A DNA stretch of 9,828 bases from CAWJHE01 sp964614855 (GTDB lineage Bacteria; Chloroflexota; Anaerolineae; Anaerolineales; UBA4823). The notes under the pieces are model-generated. The model was not told the DNA's origin. It saw only the letters and a program-made list of their open reading frames with translations, and ran no database searches. Positions 6,168 to 9,828 of the stretch are shown in pieces. The translations under genes and the position numbers were made by a program. The stretch covers positions 1 to 9,828 of the forward strand of contig CAZTMX010000103.1 in the NCBI GenBank assembly GCA_964614855.1, in the 5' to 3' direction. The stretch's first letter is position 1; every line of letters starts with the position of its first letter.

Positions 6168-7691
6168 ATGTTCGAGCGGGGTCTGAGATTTATCGTCTTT
6201 CTGGCTTGTATATTGACCGCCTGCGCACCGAAACCAACCCCGGCGCGGGTTACACCCGATTACTCCATCCCCTACACCATGGCTGCACAAACTGCACATG
6301 TGCAAGGAACGATCCAGGCGGGTGAAACCGCTGTGGCTCAGCTCACCCAATTGGCAGCAGCGCCAACCTCTCCCCCATCACTGCCGACCCGACTCCCCTC
6401 GTATGACATAATCCCAACTCTCAGCCCGCCAACTGCCGTCAGCCCACCTGCCAGCCCTACATCCGCTGCGGTGCCTTGTTACCAGGCGCAGTTGGTGGAT
6501 GATTTCAATATCCCCGTGAATGCGGTTCTCCCGCTTGGCGCAGCCTTTACAAAAACCTGGCAGATAAGAAATACCGGCTCCTGCCCCTGGACACAGCAAT
6601 TCAGCCTGGTTCTTTCCGCCGGCGACCCGATGGGTTCGAAGACCATCTACCCCTTTTCGACAAATACAATGCCGGGCGAAACCTTATTGCTCTCTATCGG
6701 GCTGACCGCCCCCGGTTTTGTAGGCGTCCACCAGGGCAACTGGCTGCTGCGCAGCGATACAGGGGCGACATTTGGCCTGGGGATAAACGGCGCTACGCCG
6801 CTGCAAATCCTGATCCGCACAGTGCAATCCCAGGCAGGCAGCGCCATCGCCTATGATTTTTCGACCAGGCTTTGTCAGGCAGCCTGGGAAAGCGCTGCGG
6901 GTTCGTTGGGCTGCCCTGGGACAGCCGGAGATGCGCGCGGTTCAATCACCTTATTGGACCAACCTTCCCTGGAATCCCGCCAGGCAAGCGACCTGGCGCT
7001 GCTGACCATTCCAAATGCAGATATCAGCGGATGGGTGCGCGGGAAATACCCGGCCTACACAATTCAACAGAACGATCATTTTCTCACTGAAATCGGCTGT
7101 CTTAACGGCAGCCCGAATTGCAGGCTGGTTTTCCAGTTGAGCTACCAGGTAGGCAGCGGTGCTGTAAACCGTCTGGGCATCTGGCAGGAAATTTTTGATG
7201 GGCGGTCGACAACCATTGACATTGACCTCTCCTCGCTGGCAGGCAATACCGTCCAATTCATCTTCTTTGTCCAAAATGCAGGCAGCGCAAACCGTGCCAA
7301 TGCCTTCTGGCTGCAACCGCGGGTACAAAACCTGACCAACAGCGGCACACTGGTGCTTTCCTGGACACGCACCGGGTACCCAATTTACCCATGTGCGGAA
7401 CTGCAAGTTTTCCTGACCGGCACAGGCACCGGACAGGCGATTGCTTACACCTGTACCCCCACTCGCCGAGAGCTTGGGCGAGCCGGTTTATCTTCACTGG
7501 ATGTTCAGGAGCTGCTTAATTGGAGGCTTAGCCTGAGAGGATTTGATGCCGAGATCAACCGCGCTATGACCAGCACTTCCATCGTCACCTGGGTGAAATT
7601 TTACGGCACAGGTGCTAATAACGCAACAGATTCGGATATCCAGGCAGTGAATTCTTTTGCTTCATCGTTGTTTGACGCGATAGCCCCGTAA
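6168..7691 (+). CDS. Lipoprotein with NBR1-type Ig-like domain and further beta-rich domains, large
   Basis: A 507-residue predicted lipoprotein. The signal RFIVFLACILTAC ends in a lipobox (L-T-A-C, Cys19). A linker rich in Pro, Ser and Thr (about 64-102) follows. The NBR1-type Ig-like domain (about 104-217) shows FTKTWQIRNTGSCPW, MPGETLLLS and VGVHQGNWLLRSD, the same hallmarks as in the smaller lipoprotein across the promoter. Residues about 226-388 look like a separate beta-sandwich with paired cysteines (Cys236, Cys249, Cys311, Cys318), possibly carbohydrate-binding-like. I recall this segment following NBR1-Ig domains in other Chloroflexota proteins, but cannot verify it. Residues about 390-507 are of unknown type, with Cys409 and Cys429. 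AGGGA 7 nt before the ATG fits a ribosome binding site. It is probably an extracellular binding protein; no ligand or catalytic motif is visible. Confidence 0.85.
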   Translation: MFERGLRFIVFLACILTACAPKPTPARVTPDYSIPYTMAAQTAHVQGTIQAGETAVAQLTQLAAAPTSPPSLPTRLPSYDIIPTLSPPTAVSPPASPTSAAVPCYQAQLVDDFNIPVNAVLPLGAAFTKTWQIRNTGSCPWTQQFSLVLSAGDPMGSKTIYPFSTNTMPGETLLLSIGLTAPGFVGVHQGNWLLRSDTGATFGLGINGATPLQILIRTVQSQAGSAIAYDFSTRLCQAAWESAAGSLGCPGTAGDARGSITLLDQPSLESRQASDLALLTIPNADISGWVRGKYPAYTIQQNDHFLTEIGCLNGSPNCRLVFQLSYQVGSGAVNRLGIWQEIFDGRSTTIDIDLSSLAGNTVQFIFFVQNAGSANRANAFWLQPRVQNLTNSGTLVLSWTRTGYPIYPCAELQVFLTGTGTGQAIAYTCTPTRRELGRAGLSSLDVQELLNWRLSLRGFDAEINRAMTSTSIVTWVKFYGTGANNATDSDIQAVNSFASSLFDAIAP

Positions 7692-7748
7692 ACAGGCAAT
7701 TTACCCCCGCAGAGGAAGAGAATTTATGGTATTCAGATTCTCTGGTGA

Positions 7749-7777
7749 TTGAGAACACAATGATATTGACCTATAAA
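7749..7777 (+). promoter_or_regulatory. Sigma70-like promoter TTGAGA-N17-TATAAA
   Basis: TTGAGA (7749-7754; 5 of 6) and TATAAA (7772-7777; 5 of 6) are separated by exactly 17 nt. It is the best full promoter in the window. Transcription would begin near 7784, leaving a leader of about 270 nt before the lipoprotein ATG at 8056. That is long enough for a structured leader or a separate small RNA. Confidence 0.42.
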
Positions 7778-7790
7778 TCGGATTGTCTGG

Positions 7791-7808
7791 TTGCTGATAA
7801 GCAATTTT
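7791..7808 (+). terminator. Weak hairpin plus T-run (possible terminator or attenuator)
   Basis: TTGCT (7791-7795) and AGCAA (7800-7804) pair around a GATA loop, followed directly by TTTT. It lies about 100 nt after the stop of the large lipoprotein gene, and also just after the predicted start of the promoter at 7749-7777. The stem is short and AT-rich, so it would be a poor terminator. Confidence 0.2.
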
Positions 7809-7959
7809 CCCCATCTAATGCCTTTCTTTTCTGTGAGATTCCCGGTTTGTAATAAAAAACAATGCAAAAAAAACAAAAGACAGTACAATTCATAACAAAT
7901 TGATTATGTCTTTATGTCTGGAGTTACCGATTCGTTCTCCTATCTTCGGCAGCCTTCTC

Positions 7960-8023
7960 AACTAGTAAGGCGCTTTGCCTTCGAGTGAGTGGAAAATCAT
8001 CTTTTCGATAATGGTTACTAGTT
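7960..8023. repeat. 9-bp inverted repeat AACTAGTAA / TTACTAGTT around a nested hairpin
   Basis: AACTAGTAA (7960-7968) and TTACTAGTT (8015-8023) are perfect complements. They enclose 46 nt that begin with AAGGC-GCTTT-GCCTT (the arms partly overlap the outer one, 7967-7981). The whole lies in the leader just upstream of the lipoprotein ribosome binding site (8041-8050). It could be a folded leader RNA or the scar of a small mobile or cassette-like element. A GATAAT at 8007-8012 inside it might be an alternative -10 without a clear -35. Confidence 0.35.
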
Positions 8024-8055
8024 AGTGCATCTACCAGAACAGGAAAGGAGCATTG

Positions 8056-8703
8056 ATGAATAAAAGGCATTTTCTAGTATCAACAGGAATTCTATTTACG
8101 CTTGCGCTGGCTTCATGCCGGGGCGAGATTTCTCAAGCCGTCATAGAAACGCCTTGCGTTCAACAAACTGTCGAAGTTACACGAATGGTTCCCCAGACTG
8201 TTGAGATAACGAGAATTGTTCAACAAACAGTTCTAACAACACCAATCGTCGAACAGTCGACCGATTCGACAGTAGAACTGCCAATGGTCATTACAACTCC
8301 ACGAACCGATATCAATCCTGACTACTTTAATGGCATCATCGTCATTACACAATTCTATACTTTCTTGGGCAATGGCTTGTACGAGCAGGCTTATCGGTTA
8401 CTCAGTGCTTCTGCACAAAATGCTCGTGGTTTAGAAGATTATAAAAAGATGGCATCCCATGCATTCAAGGCTGTGGAAATTGATTCTATATTGCCTTACT
8501 ATATCGCAGTCGAACAACAAGGAGGGCAAGTTACACCAGATCCAAGTAACAAAAAACGTTATGCTGTGCAAATCAAGTCGTGGGGTGAAGGGAATGCATC
8601 GGGGTCTCAACCAAATGGTACACTACAGGATTTATTCTTAGGATTGGTCTTGGAAAATGGCAAATGGAAAATTGATTCCTTTGCTACAGCGCCGTTACCC
8701 TAA
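8056..8703 (+). CDS. Small lipoprotein with Q-T-V-E-V-T-R repeats and probable NTF2-like domain
   Basis: A 215-residue predicted lipoprotein. The signal ends in a lipobox (L-A-S-C, Cys21). Residues about 34-68 hold three imperfect 10-residue units: VQQTVEVTRM, VPQTVEITRI and VQQTVLTTPI. Such V-E-V-T-R spacers are common behind lipoboxes in Chloroflexota secreted proteins. Residues about 88-215 (FNGIIVITQFYTFLGNGLYE, then AYRLLSASA and LVLENGKWKIDSF at the end) look like an NTF2-like (SnoaL/DUF4878-type) fold, judged by shape only. ATG 8056 is chosen over TTG 8053 because AAGGAG ends 5 nt upstream, a near-perfect ribosome binding site. No enzymatic motif is visible. The codon and base composition is AT-richer than in the left-hand genes. 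The broken amidase gene follows after a 76-nt gap and may share its transcript. Confidence 0.8.
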   Translation: MNKRHFLVSTGILFTLALASCRGEISQAVIETPCVQQTVEVTRMVPQTVEITRIVQQTVLTTPIVEQSTDSTVELPMVITTPRTDINPDYFNGIIVITQFYTFLGNGLYEQAYRLLSASAQNARGLEDYKKMASHAFKAVEIDSILPYYIAVEQQGGQVTPDPSNKKRYAVQIKSWGEGNASGSQPNGTLQDLFLGLVLENGKWKIDSFATAPLP

Positions 8704-8779
8704 TTAAACCTACGAATTATTAGTGCCCAGGCAATAATCTTTACAATCCATAACATCATAGACATGGGGAATTATACTA

Positions 8780-9799
8780 ATGAAACCTTTACGTTTCGCT
8801 GCCGCGATTATTGCACTGTTTTCAGCTTTTGTACTAACTTCTCGTATCCAAGCCAACAACTCAGAACCTTCCGATACAACTGAGAAAAACGAGATACAGA
8901 GAGCGATTGAACATTATTTTGACGCTCGTTATCAATCATTTAGTTCCCTACAATTGGAAGATCTGAGTTCAATGACGGACAATTCTCCACAAAGCAATTT
9001 CTTTCTCGATTCAGAGTCCGATAAATTAAAAATTTAGATACAGCATGCAAAGCTAAATAAACTCGGTTATGCGGAAAATAAGTTTTTCCTGGTTTTTACA
9101 GAAATTTTGATCGACACATCATCCCAAATGGCTACAGTAAACCTTCTTGAGGGACATGATGTAGTGTTTGAAATATCCAAAGAACTCTCACAGTCGCAGC
9201 CAATTGTCTCAACCATGCGAAACCTGCAACATACAATTTCCTTGCGGAAAGTTGAGGGTCAATGGAAGATTTTCTCTGACAATTATGATGACTACTTATG
9301 GCGTTTACTAAAATCATCGAAGCTTTCCAAAGATGAATTGCTTCCCTTACTGGATGAAACACAGAAGACAACCACCCTAAATGGAAATGAAGTACTATCA
9401 CCAACTGGATGCTCTTTACCAAGTGATGAATCAACTCATCCATATAATCGAAATAGTGCAGTGGCTTATGCTCATCAGTGGGCAACCGCTCAGCGGCCTT
9501 ATAATCCAAGATATTCTGATTTCACAGATTCGGGTGGTAATTGAACAAATTTTGTAAGTCAGGCTATTCACGAGAGCAGTAATGCTGAGATGGTATTTGG
9601 TGGTATCCATGATTATGGATCACTTGGTTGGTATTTTTATAGCAGTATTGATTATGCAAATGCTTGGAACCAAGTACAGGCTCTTTTTGAATTTATTACT
9701 CAGTATTGGGTATGGCCACGACCCGGCATTGATGATCCTGAAGGGCCAGGTGGACCTGAAGGATGCTCTATGAATAGTAGTGTATATTTCTTTCTGTAA
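8780..9799 (+). pseudogene. Secreted Amidase_6-type protein interrupted by in-frame TAG and TGA
   Basis: One frame runs from ATG 8780 to TAA 9797-9799 (340 codons including the stop) with stops at codon 86 (TAG, 9035-9037) and codon 255 (TGA, 9542-9544). The start encodes a signal peptide (hydrophobic MKPLRFAAAIIALFSAFVLT, cleavage probable after RIQA). A helical/beta N-terminal region covers about 35-190, including EIQRAIEHYFDARYQ and LRKVEGQWKIFSDNYDDYLW. The Amidase_6 domain begins at about 222 with YNRNSAVAYAHQWA; SGGN-[TGA]-TNFVSQ matches the family's G-G-D-C-T-N-F-V-S-Q core, so TGA replaces the catalytic Cys. The frame continues with GWYFYSSIDYANAWNQV and GPEGCSMNSS, then ends before the usual His-containing strand. 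GGGGA lies 9 nt upstream of the ATG. It probably was an exported amidase or cell-wall hydrolase. Read as separate genes, the pieces would be 8780-9037, 9107-9544 and 9590-9799. Confidence 0.72.
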
Positions 9800-9828
9800 A
9801 ATCTAATCGCCAAAAAGCGGTAGGTCTG
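9800..9828. other. Right edge, after the amidase remnant
   Basis: These 29 nt hold no recognisable feature. One frame starting within 9788-9790 stays open to the edge (ending Q-K-A-V-G-L), so a frameshifted continuation or a new element cannot be ruled out. Confidence 0.3.

Larger units (their letters stand above)
7692..8055. other. Non-coding gap with promoter and inverted repeats
   Basis: No plausible gene is seen on either strand in these 364 nt. The composition is clearly AT-richer than to the left, with an A-rich stretch at about 7852-7880. It contains a good sigma70-like promoter (7749-7777), a weak hairpin followed by TTTT (7791-7808), and a 9-bp inverted repeat (7960-8023) that encloses a smaller hairpin. 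It marks the boundary between the high-GC conserved left part and the AT-rich right part. Confidence 0.6.

Noticed and set aside
7718..7742. Hairpin AGAGAAT/ATTCTCT after the large lipoprotein gene as its terminator
   Set aside because: The arms span 7717-7743, the 13-nt loop and AT-rich stem are weak, and no T-run follows.
7953..8030. An integron attC site around the AACTAGTAA/TTACTAGTT repeat
   Set aside because: The ends do not fit R-Y-Y-Y-A-A-C and G-T-T-R-R-R-Y (TCTCAAC and GTTAGTG), no integrase or second site is visible, and the downstream gene order is not cassette-like.
9545..9600. A functional selenocysteine codon with SECIS downstream of the TGA
   Set aside because: Not accepted as a call. 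The hairpin has only a 4-bp stem, the same gene has an upstream in-frame TAG, and the 3' part of the active site is missing. It is kept only as a testable finding.
9582..9773. A 63-codon open frame overlapping the end of the amidase remnant
   Set aside because: It is out of frame with the amidase remnant, which here still encodes recognisable family residues (GWYFYSS, then AWNQV). There is no ribosome binding site.
1..9828. CRISPR arrays, tRNA or rRNA genes, and transposases
   Set aside because: No regularly spaced direct repeats, cloverleaf-like segments, rRNA-like stretches or transposase-like frames were seen on either strand.

Overview
The window looks like a chromosomal segment of a bacterium, most likely a Chloroflexota (Anaerolineae-like) species. 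This is an inference from style, not from a marker gene. It rests on lipoproteins carrying NBR1-type Ig-like domains behind Thr/Pro-rich linkers, membrane-anchored C39-like peptidase/TPR proteins, and a V-x-Q-T-V-E-V-T-R type repeat behind a lipobox. Two housekeeping enzymes, lipoyl synthase (lipA) and epoxyqueuosine reductase (queG), anchor the region.

Left two thirds (1-5944, all minus strand) form a tight gene train. In transcription order it holds lipA, a small NBR1-Ig lipoprotein, queG, two tandem paralogous membrane-anchored C39-like peptidase/TPR proteins, and the first 34 codons of an SbcD/Mre11-like metallophosphoesterase that runs off the left edge. Gaps are about 11-34 nt. The train is probably read from lipA but seems to have internal promoters. 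Two genes (the first C39 protein and the SbcD-like gene) have a perfect TATAAT exactly 6 nt before their ATG, which suggests leaderless transcripts.

Middle (5945-6167) is a divergent regulatory region between lipA (minus) and a second, larger NBR1-Ig lipoprotein (plus, 6168-7691). It carries a perfect 18-bp dyad, a partial direct copy of that dyad near the expected transcription start of the plus-strand gene, and a short dyad over the likely lipA -10.

Right part (7692-9828) is visibly AT-richer. It opens with a 364-nt non-coding stretch holding a good sigma70-type promoter and inverted repeats. A small lipoprotein with a probable NTF2-like fold follows. The last gene is a secreted Amidase_6-type protein, best read as one gene of 340 codons (8780-9799) broken by an in-frame TAG (codon 86) and an in-frame TGA (codon 255). 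The TGA sits exactly where the family has its catalytic cysteine. The reading frame is intact through both stops, but the 3' end stops short of the conserved His region, so decay is the most economical explanation. The Cys-to-TGA position makes recoding worth an explicit test.

No tRNA, rRNA, CRISPR array or transposase was seen. I found no convincing new multi-gene system. The most unusual items are the doubly interrupted amidase, the tandem C39/TPR pair and the dyads in the divergent promoter region.
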